A DNA stretch of 6,834 nt from Dysgonamonadaceae bacterium (GTDB lineage Bacteria; Bacteroidota; Bacteroidia; Bacteroidales; Azobacteroidaceae). Below, in pieces: positions 1-6,485 of this stretch; the first letter of the stretch is position 1, and every line of letters begins with the position of its first letter. The notes beneath the pieces were generated by a model. It was given only the letters and a program-made list of their open reading frames with translations. It had not been told where the DNA came from and searched no databases. The position numbers and the translations under genes are program-made. Location: the NCBI GenBank assembly GCA_031276105.1, contig JAISNS010000005.1, positions 1-6,834 of the forward strand. Reading direction: 5' to 3'.

Positions 1-12
1 AATACCTGCGTG

Positions 13-1929
13 TTACAATAGCGGTTTTATTGTTTTCCCGAGGGCGTCGTTGCCCGGAAATCCCGCCTGTTTCAGGATTTGCTTCCCATTTTTATCGTAT
101 ATCATATAGTATGGAATTCCCTGTATGCCAAACTGCTGAGACCAGTGCATCCATTGATTGCCGCTGACGCGGTAATGTTCGCCGTGGATATCGCTAATCT
201 TTTTGTTCCATGCGCTCACCGGTGATGTTTCGCCGGTCAGGTAGAGGAAAACGACGCCTTGCTGCTGCAAGTCCGTTTTCAACGGTTTGATTGTTTCCAT
301 CGCTTGCAGGCAGGGTGCGCACCATGTTGCCCAGAAATCGACAACGACCACTTTGCCTTTGTATTTGGCAATAATGGCGTCGAACAGTTTATCGTCCGGC
401 ACGTTGGGCGTTGGGTTGACAACGATTCCCGGGTTGTTTTGATTGGCTTCCGTCTCTTTTTTCAGGCGATCGTTTTCTTCAATCAGCCGTTGTGCGTATT
501 CGGGATGATGACGAAAGGCGTTTTTTATCGCTTCTTTTTCCGCTTCGGTATAAAACTGCATTTTCTGAATTTGCTCGCCGTAAATTTGCATCTGCGCCAA
601 ATCGAGGAAAATACCGCTACCGATTCCCAACAGTTCCGCTTTTTCTTTGAAAAGGGCAAATTTTACTTCCGGCGATTGATGGTTGCCTCCGGAAATATTG
701 AAAAAAGAACTTTGCCGGATAATTGATTCAATCAATACGAAATGAGACAGATACGACAATTCGTCGCTAATCAGTTCGCTCAGGATGGAATAATACTCTT
801 TACCGGGTTTCTGAGGATCGGGTGTTGCCTTTGTTTGCGCATAGATTGGACTGGCTTCCCTTTGGGCTATAAACAGTTCGTACAACAGCAAGCGGTTTAT
901 TACTTCCAGTTTGAGGCTGTTTTCCGTCAGTAGCCGTACATGGGCAGGCAAGTTCGATTGCTTGATTTTATCGGATTTTTCTTTCAGGAGATCAAGCAGA
1001 TAGCTTTTATATTCGTCGGCGGTCAACCGGGTGATGTTGTCGTAAAACTCTTCCCGGTCGGTTATCAGTCTTTCTGCGTCGAGCGTATTGAGCGCGGCAA
1101 ACGATACGGGACTGCCTTCAAAATATTGGTACAGAGAATCGCCGGGAGCTTTGTCGGCGCGGAATTTTGATTCGTAGCGGCTCTTTTTCTTCAGGTCGGT
1201 AAATATTTTCAGTTCTTTTCCGGGAGTAAGGAAGAGCGAACCTAAGGAGGAGGCGACTATACTTGGAAAACCGATGGCTACTTCGCCGCTGAACGAGCCG
1301 TCGGCGGCAACCGGCAATTCTGCCGTTATTTGCTCGGCGTTCAGCAGGTTCATGTAATAGATGTTGACGGTTTCCGGCCCTTCGCCTTTGACGTACCCGA
1401 AAAGTTTTCCGCTAATCGTGGCCGGTTGGGAACTGTATGCCGGATCGGGCAGCGGTTCTTCCGCTTTACGTTCTTTGGGAAATGGCGTCAATGTTACTTT
1501 CGAGCCGGGCAACAGGTGGATACCCCAAATTTTGAAGCACTCTTCGCAATCGCTTTCGATAAAGTCGATGGCGGTCACTTCGGAGGGCAATGGCGGGAAG
1601 ATGAGTTTGAACGTTGCTTTGCCCGAATCGGGTATCTCAAATTCTTCGCTTAGTTCAATCCCTTCCGATTTTGTAACAAACCATTTTTCGTCGCTTCTGC
1701 TTTTCCGGATATAGCTCTCTTTATCAATCTTTATCCACTCGCCCGGTTGACAAAATGCGTGAACATACATTACCGTAGCCGTATCGCTCAACTCAATTTT
1801 TTCAATCTGGATAATGTCGCTGTTCCACGATTCAAAAACGGGCTGCTCGACGACGGCAGGACGTTTTTCTTTACAACCGAACACACTAAGTGCGAGGACG
1901 CACAAAACTGCAAAACTAAATCTTTTCAT
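13..1929 (-). CDS. TlpA-like thioredoxin-fold lipoprotein (638 aa)
   Basis: Predicted lipoprotein with a C-terminal thioredoxin domain, probably a periplasm-facing thiol-disulfide oxidoreductase. Residues 1-18 form a short basic and hydrophobic signal ending in a lipobox (VFGC), with Cys19 as the lipidation site. Residues 30-155 and about 165-250 look beta-rich; the second block resembles the DUF4369-type domains found before thioredoxin domains in Bacteroidetes. Residues 280-495 are mostly helical and charged. The thioredoxin domain spans about 510-638: VVVVDFWATWCAPC carries the redox pair Cys537/Cys540, and GIPYYMI carries the expected cis-proline at Pro606. An extra CEEC pair lies at 128-131. 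The ATG start directly precedes the signal peptide. The gene lies 75 nt downstream of the helicase gene on the same strand, with no clear TAnnTTTG box between them, so read-through is possible. The fold and lipidation are well supported; the substrate is unknown. Confidence 0.9.
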   Translation of the reverse strand: MKRFSFAVLCVLALSVFGCKEKRPAVVEQPVFESWNSDIIQIEKIELSDTATVMYVHAFCQPGEWIKIDKESYIRKSRSDEKWFVTKSEGIELSEEFEIPDSGKATFKLIFPPLPSEVTAIDFIESDCEECFKIWGIHLLPGSKVTLTPFPKERKAEEPLPDPAYSSQPATISGKLFGYVKGEGPETVNIYYMNLLNAEQITAELPVAADGSFSGEVAIGFPSIVASSLGSLFLTPGKELKIFTDLKKKSRYESKFRADKAPGDSLYQYFEGSPVSFAALNTLDAERLITDREEFYDNITRLTADEYKSYLLDLLKEKSDKIKQSNLPAHVRLLTENSLKLEVINRLLLYELFIAQREASPIYAQTKATPDPQKPGKEYYSILSELISDELSYLSHFVLIESIIRQSSFFNISGGNHQSPEVKFALFKEKAELLGIGSGIFLDLAQMQIYGEQIQKMQFYTEAEKEAIKNAFRHHPEYAQRLIEENDRLKKETEANQNNPGIVVNPTPNVPDDKLFDAIIAKYKGKVVVVDFWATWCAPCLQAMETIKPLKTDLQQQGVVFLYLTGETSPVSAWNKKISDIHGEHYRVSGNQWMHWSQQFGIQGIPYYMIYDKNGKQILKQAGFPGNDALGKTIKPLL

Positions 1930-2004
1930 GATGTTTCTACTTGAAATTTGTAATTAAAATTATTGGTATAAATGTTGTTTTATAATAGAGACGGTCGGAA
2001 TCCG

Positions 2005-3729
2005 TTATTTCCGTCTTTTATCTTTCTTTTTGCGGTTGCCTGGTTCCGTATTCTTTTTCCGGTCTTCAAAGGGCGATTCCTGCGCCTGTTCTACTGCAAT
2101 ACGGCGGCCAAAGGCTTTGGTTCCGTCTAAGTATTGAATTACCCGGTCACGGTCGGATTCTTTGACTTCGAAGAAGGAAAAGTTTTTCATCAAATCGATT
2201 CGGCCGACCATGATTTTCCGTCCGGGAATATTGTCGTTCAGGAGGCCGATCACGTTTTGCGGCCCTAAGCCGTCGGTTTTCCCCAGATTGATGAACAGGC
2301 GGGCATAGCCTCTTTCCGAATTGCGACCGGTTGCCTGTCCGGTGTTCGTCCGTTCCCTTCCCCGTTTTTCCCGGTTGCCTTTTTCGTTTGCTTTTCGTTC
2401 CTGCGGCGCTTCAATATCGCCGGCGTCCTGATAGTAATCAATCAGGCGGTTAAATTCCAGCGAGATAAGGCGTTTGATAATATCTTCCTTATCCAGCCAG
2501 TCTAAGCGGCGGTAAATGGCGGGCATGATGCCCTGTATTTCTTCTTCGTTCACTTTCACTTTTTCTAATTGATCGGCAAAACCGAAAAGCTGTTTCTCGC
2601 AGATTTCCTTTCCCGAAGGAATAACGCCTTGCTCGAACTTTTTGTTGATGTTTTTTTCTATTTCCCTGATTTTATGTTTTTCTTTCAGGTGAACGATAGC
2701 GATGGAAGTTCCTGTTTTTCCGGCTCTTCCGGTTCGTCCGCTGCGGTGGGTGTACGATTCTGCATCGTCGGGCAAACCGTAATTGATGATGTGCGACAAA
2801 TCGTCTACATCCAGCCCGCGGGCGGCGACGTCGGTTGCAACTAAGAGGCGGATGTTGCGCAGGCGAAACCGTTGCATCACATAGTCGCGTTGCGCTTGCG
2901 ACAAATCGCCGTGCAACGAATCGGCGCTATAACCGTCTTTGACTAATGCGTCGGCAATTTCTTGAGTTTCTTTCCGTGTCCGGCAAAAAATAATGCCGTA
3001 AATATGGGGATTGTAATCGGCCAGTCGCTTCAAGACAAGATATTTATCTTTGGCGTTGACCATATAATAGATGTGGCGTACATTTTTAGCGCCTTCATTC
3101 TTGCGTCCGATCACGATTTCGTGCGGATTGTGCATGTATTTTTTTGTAATCCGGGCGATTTCGGCCGGCATGGTCGCCGAGAATAGCAACATGTTGCGCG
3201 TTTCGGGGACATGAGACAGGATTTCGTCGATGCTTTCCGAAAATCCCATATTGAGCATTTCGTCGGCCTCGTCCAAAATGACGTCTCTCACCAGGCGCAA
3301 ATCGACGGTTTTCCGGTTAATCAAATCAATGAGCCGGCCGGGAGTGGCCACCACAATGTGAACGCCCCGCTTTAAAGCCCTGATTTGGCTTTCGATGCTG
3401 GAGCCGCCATAAACGGGAAGCACCTTCAATTTGTCCATGTATTTGGAATAATCGTTGAGATCGTCGGCTATTTGCAGGCACAATTCCCGGGTTGGGCAAA
3501 GGATAACGGCCTGTGGTTGCACCTGATTCACGTTGATTTGCTGGAGGATGGGGAGGCCGAAGGCGGCTGTTTTACCTGTACCGGTCTGCGCTAAAGCAAT
3601 GACTTCGTTGTTGTTGCCGAGTAAATAGGGGATTACTTCTTCCTGTACCGGCATCGGACTTTCGTAACCCATTTCGCTGATTGCCCGCAAGATTTGAGGG
3701 GCAACGCCTAATTCTTCAAATGTCTTCAA
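2005..3729 (-). CDS. DEAD-box ATP-dependent RNA helicase, DeaD/CsdA-like (574 aa)
   Basis: Cytoplasmic ATP-dependent RNA helicase that unwinds short RNA duplexes; relatives act in ribosome assembly, cold adaptation and mRNA turnover. All core motifs are visible: Q-motif region (Phe4, Gln29), motif I AQTGTGKT (47-54), PTREL (79-83), TPGR (129-132), DEAD (153-156), SAT (184-186), IIFCRT (246-251), ARGLD (303-307) and HRSGRTGR (328-335). After a basic linker (about 440-472), residues 475-548 (ARLFINLGKTDGL...GRIDLMKNFSFFEV) match the DbpA-type RNA-binding domain, and the protein ends in a Lys/Arg-rich tail. The start codon is TTG at 3727-3729: an in-frame TAA lies four codons upstream, and starting here gives MKTFEELG, the usual N-terminus of the Bacteroidales family. 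The next ATG (residue 20) would remove part of the Q-motif region. No Shine-Dalgarno sequence is seen. The exact paralogue (deaD, csdA or rhlE type) cannot be settled from the window. Confidence 0.96.
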   Translation of the reverse strand: MKTFEELGVAPQILRAISEMGYESPMPVQEEVIPYLLGNNNEVIALAQTGTGKTAAFGLPILQQINVNQVQPQAVILCPTRELCLQIADDLNDYSKYMDKLKVLPVYGGSSIESQIRALKRGVHIVVATPGRLIDLINRKTVDLRLVRDVILDEADEMLNMGFSESIDEILSHVPETRNMLLFSATMPAEIARITKKYMHNPHEIVIGRKNEGAKNVRHIYYMVNAKDKYLVLKRLADYNPHIYGIIFCRTRKETQEIADALVKDGYSADSLHGDLSQAQRDYVMQRFRLRNIRLLVATDVAARGLDVDDLSHIINYGLPDDAESYTHRSGRTGRAGKTGTSIAIVHLKEKHKIREIEKNINKKFEQGVIPSGKEICEKQLFGFADQLEKVKVNEEEIQGIMPAIYRRLDWLDKEDIIKRLISLEFNRLIDYYQDAGDIEAPQERKANEKGNREKRGRERTNTGQATGRNSERGYARLFINLGKTDGLGPQNVIGLLNDNIPGRKIMVGRIDLMKNFSFFEVKESDRDRVIQYLDGTKAFGRRIAVEQAQESPFEDRKKNTEPGNRKKKDKRRK

Positions 3730-3753
3730 AATAACTGTTTACTAAAATTGCTG

Positions 3754-3761
3754 CAAAGGTA
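3754..3761 (-). promoter_or_regulatory. Bacteroidetes-type -7 box for the helicase gene
   Basis: On the minus strand this reads TACCTTTG, an exact match to the Bacteroidetes primary-sigma -7 consensus TAnnTTTG. It lies 24 nt upstream of the TTG start, implying a leader of only about 15-20 nt. No TTTG -33 box is found at the usual spacing, so only the -7 element is supported. The downstream GCAGC resembles the sequence after the plus-strand promoter at 3961-3992. Confidence 0.6.
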
Positions 3762-3842
3762 GTAAAATTTACAATCTTTCGCCTCCCTTTTGTGAAAAAA
3801 ACGGAGCAATCTTTTTTTGAGTTCCTGCAGGGAGGACACTTT

Positions 3843-3872
3843 ATTGACCGTATGTTTCAGCTTACGGTTAAT
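3843..3872. repeat. Imperfect inverted repeat upstream of the helicase promoter
   Basis: The arms ATTGACCGTA (3843-3852) and TACGGTTAAT (3863-3872) pair over 10 bp with one G-U wobble in the plus-strand RNA, around a 10-nt loop. No T-run follows on either strand, so it does not look like a terminator. It lies outside the predicted helicase transcript and could be an operator or a remnant repeat; its function is unknown. Confidence 0.4.
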
Positions 3873-3908
3873 TACGCGGCATGGTTTTGTGTAAATATAA
3901 GCCCCCAT

Positions 3909-3938
3909 CTGTCATTGCGGGCTTGACCCGCAATCCCC
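3909..3938 (+). repeat. REP-like palindrome 1 (left arm of a 30-bp inverted repeat)
   Basis: The 8-bp arms ATTGCGGG (3914-3921) and CCCGCAAT (3927-3934) enclose the loop CTTGA, flanked by GTC on the left and a C-run on the right. The whole 30 bp recurs perfectly, in opposite orientation, at 4643-4672. Two more members with different stems but the same loop lie at 4551-4619. It resembles the REP-like interspersed palindromes found in many bacterial genomes; that relationship is inferred from its form. Confidence 0.8.
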
Positions 3939-3960
3939 CTAAAAAAGATTTCGCCGAATA

Positions 3961-3992
3961 TTTGCATAATCCGAATAAACAAATTACATTTG
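3961..3992 (+). promoter_or_regulatory. Consensus Bacteroidetes promoter reading into the repeat block
   Basis: TTTG at 3961-3964 is followed after exactly 20 nt by TACATTTG at 3985-3992. This fits the Bacteroidetes -33/-7 promoter pattern (TTTG, spacer of about 19-21, TAnnTTTG) and is the most complete promoter seen in the window. Transcription would start near 3998-4000 and proceed rightwards, about 22 nt before an ATG at 4021, towards the terminator-like hairpin at 4201-4244. No recognisable gene lies directly downstream, which makes it notable. Confidence 0.65.
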
Positions 3993-4057
3993 CAGCGGTT
4001 TTTGTAAAACAATAACAAATATGACAGCTTCCGATATTTACAGTTTATTATGTATTC

Positions 4058-4082
4058 TTAACTTCCAAAGTTTGGAAGTTAA
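4058..4082. repeat. Perfect 25-bp palindrome
   Basis: The arms TTAACTTCCAAA (4058-4069) and TTTGGAAGTTAA (4071-4082) are exact reverse complements around a single central G. It lies 60-85 nt downstream of the predicted start of the plus-strand transcript and 10 nt before the CA tract. It could be a dyad protein-binding site or an interspersed palindrome. No T-run follows, so it is unlikely to be a terminator. Confidence 0.75.
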
Positions 4083-4091
4083 CGGAATTAT

Positions 4092-4151
<60 letters not shown>

Positions 4152-4200
4152 TACAGCGCGCACGCACGCGCGAAATATAACTGTATTTCCGAAAAAAACA

Positions 4201-4244
4201 ATACCTGCCACTCTCCAAATGAGAGATCCGGCAGGTATTTTTTT
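4201..4244 (+). terminator. Rho-independent terminator-like hairpin
   Basis: The outer arms ATACCTGCC (4201-4209) and GGCAGGTAT (4230-4238) pair perfectly. Inside them, CTCTC (4211-4215) pairs with GAGAG (4221-4225) around the loop CAAAT. Seven Ts (4238-4244) follow immediately. This is a canonical intrinsic terminator for plus-strand transcription, presumably for the RNA starting near 3998. Seven As at 4192-4198 give a T-run on the opposite strand too, so it may work in both directions. Confidence 0.8.
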
Positions 4245-4250
4245 GCGTCT

Positions 4251-4484
4251 GCCGGAAGTTTCGGGGACATCCCCGAAGCCGCCGGGTATGTACCCGGAGT
4301 TATCGGGTATGTACCCGAAGTCGCCGGGTATGTACCCGGAGCTGTCGGGTATGTACCCGAATCCGTCGGGTATGTACCCGGAGTTGTCGGGTATGTACCC
4401 GGAATTGCCGGGTATGTACCCGAAGTTGCCGGGTATGTACCCGAATCCGTCGGGTATGTACCCGGAGTCGCCGGGTATGTACCC
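4251..4484. repeat. 21-bp tandem array of 14-bp palindromes with variable spacers
   Basis: The core CGGGTATGTACCCG starts at 4283, 4304, 4325, 4346, 4367, 4388, 4409, 4430, 4451 and 4472, a strict 21-bp pitch; the last copy lacks its final G. Each core has 6-bp arms (CGGGTA/TACCCG) around TG. The nine 7-nt spacers are GAGTTAT, AAGTCGC, GAGCTGT, AATCCGT, GAGTTGT, GAATTGC, AAGTTGC, AATCCGT and GAGTCGC, so variation is confined to spacers. A degenerate unit at 4262-4282 (CGGGGACATCCCCG plus AAGCCGC) keeps a perfect palindrome through a paired T-to-G and A-to-C change, and a partial unit lies at 4251-4261. In RNA, neighbouring units can alternatively pair TACCCG with the next CGGGTA around each 7-nt spacer. 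The 21-bp pitch equals about two B-DNA turns. Function unknown. Confidence 0.95.
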
Positions 4485-4514
4485 ACAAACAAGGGGGCAA
4501 GCCCCCTTGTTTGT
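4485..4514. repeat. Perfect 14-bp-arm hairpin closing the array
   Basis: The arms ACAAACAAGGGGGC (4485-4498) and GCCCCCTTGTTTGT (4501-4514) are exact reverse complements around AA. It abuts the last unit of the 21-bp array without a gap. A GC-rich inner stem and T/G-rich outer arm resemble a terminator, but there is no clean T-run, so it may be a boundary element or a separate repeat. Confidence 0.8.
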
Positions 4515-4550
4515 CTGCCCAACAGCGCCGTTGTCATCCTGCACGCCCCT

Positions 4551-4581
4551 GTTATCCCGTGCTTGACACGGGATACCCCTG
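4551..4581 (+). repeat. REP-like palindrome 2
   Basis: The arms ATCCCGTG (4554-4561) and CACGGGAT (4567-4574) enclose CTTGA, with flanks GTT and ACCCCTG. The loop and arm length match the elements at 3909-3938 and 4591-4619, while the stem differs by paired changes that keep complementarity. Just upstream, 4533-4551 (GTCATCCTGCACGCCCCTG) looks like a degraded member with its centre lost. Confidence 0.75.
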
Positions 4582-4590
4582 AAGCCCCCT

Positions 4591-4619
4591 GTCATCCCGC
4601 GCTTGACGCGGGATCCCCT
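4591..4619 (+). repeat. REP-like palindrome 3
   Basis: The arms ATCCCGCG (4594-4601) and CGCGGGAT (4607-4614) enclose CTTGA, flanked by GTC and CCCCT. It is in direct orientation with element 2, 40 bp downstream, and differs from it by one compensated stem pair (T-A in element 2, C-G here). Confidence 0.8.
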
Positions 4620-4642
4620 GAAAGACGCAGAACATTTAATCA

Positions 4643-4672
4643 GGGGATTGCGGGTCAAGCCCGCAATGACAG
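4643..4672 (-). repeat. REP-like palindrome 4 (right arm of a 30-bp inverted repeat)
   Basis: A perfect 30-bp reverse complement of 3909-3938, with arms ATTGCGGG (4647-4654) and CCCGCAAT (4660-4667) and loop TCAAG. Together with the left copy it bounds a 764-bp block containing the promoter, CA tract, terminator and palindrome array. It lies 60 nt before the start of the secreted-protein gene, separated by an AT-rich leader. Confidence 0.8.
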
Positions 4673-4731
4673 GAATAGGAGTAAATTAAGAATTAGGAAT
4701 TAACAATTATAAATTATAAACAACAATTACA
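4673..4731 (+). other. AT-rich leader of the secreted-protein gene
   Basis: This stretch holds short repetitive AT-rich words (AATTAAGAATTAGGAATTAA, then AATTATAAATTATAA) directly before the ATG at 4732. No TAnnTTTG box and no Shine-Dalgarno sequence is recognisable, so the promoter of the downstream gene could not be placed. Similar AT-rich words (CATAATTCATAACTCATAAT) appear near 6543-6562, suggesting a common low-complexity intergenic sequence type. Confidence 0.4.
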
Positions 4732-6405
4732 ATGAGAACAAAAATTTTAGTATTATCATTAGCGCTTGCTTTAAGCGCAAACCTGCGCGCACAAGTGTCT
4801 ATTGGCGATTTGACTGCGCCTGCCAAAGGCGCGCTGCTGGATTTGAACAAGGCCGTCAAAGGCGGTCTGGCGCTTTCGAACGTGGAACTTGCCAATCTGT
4901 ACACGATTCCGGCTACTTTTCCGGATATCACAAGTCCGGTTAGCGACCCGGTAAAGCAGGACTTTACCGGCGCTATGGTTTACCATACCGGCGAAAACGG
5001 TATTGCTGCCGGCATTTATGTCTGGAACGGAACCAACTGGACGCCGGCTACTGAGAATTGCCAGCCGCTGACTTCCGCCCAATTGAACATAACGCCTTCC
5101 CCGACGATTCTGCTTGCGACCGGCGGTACGGCGCCTTTTTCCGTTTCGATTGATGCAAGCGAACGGTGCACCGGAGGCGAAACGTATTCATGGTCGGTAA
5201 CGCCGTCCACAAACACTGTGATTCAAAAGCCATCGGAGACGAATACTCCTATTACCTTTAACGCCGAGGGGATGTACAACGTAAAGGTTACCGTGGCTAA
5301 TCACCGCTACACCGACCCAGCTTCGCCGGTGGAAAGCGGCAAAACGACTGTTTATGTAACCGCCGACGGTACTCCCGCCACCCTGACGGATGCTAATTAC
5401 GGTATTACTGGAGATTTCTGTTATGATGTGAAAGGGCCAAATAATTCCGGCCAGTCTTCGACGTTTTATGCTTCCCGGACGGACGCTTTTGAAAGCGGCT
5501 TTACGAAAACATACACGTTTACTTATACAAATACTTTCAGTAATTTGACGGTTTTAAATCCCGGCGGTATTGTTGCGAGCGTTTCCAAACCTGCGAAAAT
5601 TACCGATACCGGTTCAGGCGCAGTTACTTTTACGATTACATTTGTATCTGATGTGGAGCAGCAAGTAATTGACAACAACGGCCCTATTCAGGTACAATTA
5701 TTAGTCGGTTATGATAATCATGAAGGCAAAGCTAAGATAGCGTATAAAAACATAAAGGTTCAGGATGGCGATTGCGGATGTCCTGTTCAAACAAGCGCTA
5801 CAAAATGGTTAACTTTCCAGTGTCACAACTTGGGGGCTGATTATGGTATTCGTTCTGACGCTGAACTTGCACTCATTGACAATAATAATTTCCGCGAATA
5901 TCATGGCGACTGGTATCGCTGGGGGTCAAAAACGGCTTCTTTAGTGAATACAGGTACTAGTTCTGATGGGATTCCGGGCTGGAATTCTACTACACCGGAT
6001 TATCAGGAGTCAAGTGAGGATGATGGTAGCCTATGGAAAGCTGCTAATAATCCTTGTCCTGACGGCTGGCGTTTGCCGATGAGAGAGGAGTGGAGAGATG
6101 TATTTAACCACAATAGTAGCAATATTAAGCGCTATGTTGGCGGCACCGAGAGTAACAATTGGAGTAATGGTAATGTTAATAGCGTACTAAAGATTGGCGA
6201 TTGCCTCTACCTTCCCGCCGCCGGTAGTCGGCACTACAACAGAGGCGACTTGCAAAGTCGTGGCACCGAGTGTACTTACTGGAGTAGTAGTATAACGAAT
6301 AGTTCCAGCGCTCACTATCTGCTCGTCACCAAGGAGAACATCTATCCCGTGACCTGGACCGATCGGTTGTATGGGTTCTCCGTGCGTTGCGTAGCGGACG
6401 AATAA
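4732..6405 (+). CDS. Secreted PKD-like and FISUMP-domain protein (557 aa)
   Basis: Exported, probably cell-surface or extracellular protein. Residues 1-20 (MRTKILVLSLALALSANLRA) form a signal peptide with likely cleavage before Gln21; no lipobox is present. Residues 21-105 (VSIGDLTAPAKGALLDLN...YVWNGTNWTPA) match the N-terminal region common in Bacteroidetes surface proteins. Residues 118-212 look like a PKD/Ig-like beta-sandwich (YSWSVTP...GMYNVKVTV), and 217-345 are a further beta-rich domain. Residues about 346-557 carry the FISUMP signature: KWLTFQCHNLGA, WYRWG, CPDGWRLPMREEW, YLPAAGSR, TYWSSS and the terminal GFSVRCV. Such domains have a C-type-lectin/FGE-like flavour and are probably ligand-binding. 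No type IX secretion C-terminal domain is apparent. The gene stands alone, facing the GH13 gene. Ligand and partner are unknown. The C-terminal 65 residues, rich in Asn, Ser, Tyr and Thr, may be hypervariable. Confidence 0.9.
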   Translation: MRTKILVLSLALALSANLRAQVSIGDLTAPAKGALLDLNKAVKGGLALSNVELANLYTIPATFPDITSPVSDPVKQDFTGAMVYHTGENGIAAGIYVWNGTNWTPATENCQPLTSAQLNITPSPTILLATGGTAPFSVSIDASERCTGGETYSWSVTPSTNTVIQKPSETNTPITFNAEGMYNVKVTVANHRYTDPASPVESGKTTVYVTADGTPATLTDANYGITGDFCYDVKGPNNSGQSSTFYASRTDAFESGFTKTYTFTYTNTFSNLTVLNPGGIVASVSKPAKITDTGSGAVTFTITFVSDVEQQVIDNNGPIQVQLLVGYDNHEGKAKIAYKNIKVQDGDCGCPVQTSATKWLTFQCHNLGADYGIRSDAELALIDNNNFREYHGDWYRWGSKTASLVNTGTSSDGIPGWNSTTPDYQESSEDDGSLWKAANNPCPDGWRLPMREEWRDVFNHNSSNIKRYVGGTESNNWSNGNVNSVLKIGDCLYLPAAGSRHYNRGDLQSRGTECTYWSSSITNSSSAHYLLVTKENIYPVTWTDRLYGFSVRCVADE

Positions 6406-6438
6406 ACTAAAAACTAAAAGATAAAAACTAAAAGTGGC

Positions 6439-6485
6439 ACAAAGCGGCTGTATCAGAAGTAATTTCGATGCAGTCGCTTTGTTTT
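6439..6485 (+). terminator. Terminator-like hairpin after the FISUMP gene
   Basis: The arms ACAAAGCGGCTG (6439-6450) and CAGTCGCTTTGT (6471-6482) pair over 12 bp with one G-U wobble, around a 20-nt loop, followed by TTTT (6482-6485). It begins 34 nt after the stop codon and fits an intrinsic terminator for the plus-strand gene, although the loop is long. Two copies of AAACTAAAAG lie between the stop codon and the hairpin. Confidence 0.6.

Noticed and set aside
259..1944. Plus-strand open frames opposite the lipoprotein gene
   Set aside because: They are shadows of a well-supported 638-aa gene with a signal peptide and thioredoxin motif; none shows recognisable domains.
1989..2016. Terminator between the helicase and lipoprotein genes
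   Set aside because: AGACGG (1989-1994) and CCGTCT (2011-2016) pair over only 6 bp across the helicase stop codon, and no T-run follows on the minus strand.
3726..3908. 60-codon minus-strand frame upstream of the helicase
   Set aside because: It covers the helicase promoter, overlaps the helicase start in another frame, resembles no family I know, and begins close to the REP-like element.
4251..4484. CRISPR array
   Set aside because: The repeat (14 bp) and spacer (7 bp) are far shorter than CRISPR units, the spacers are similar to one another, and no cas gene is present.
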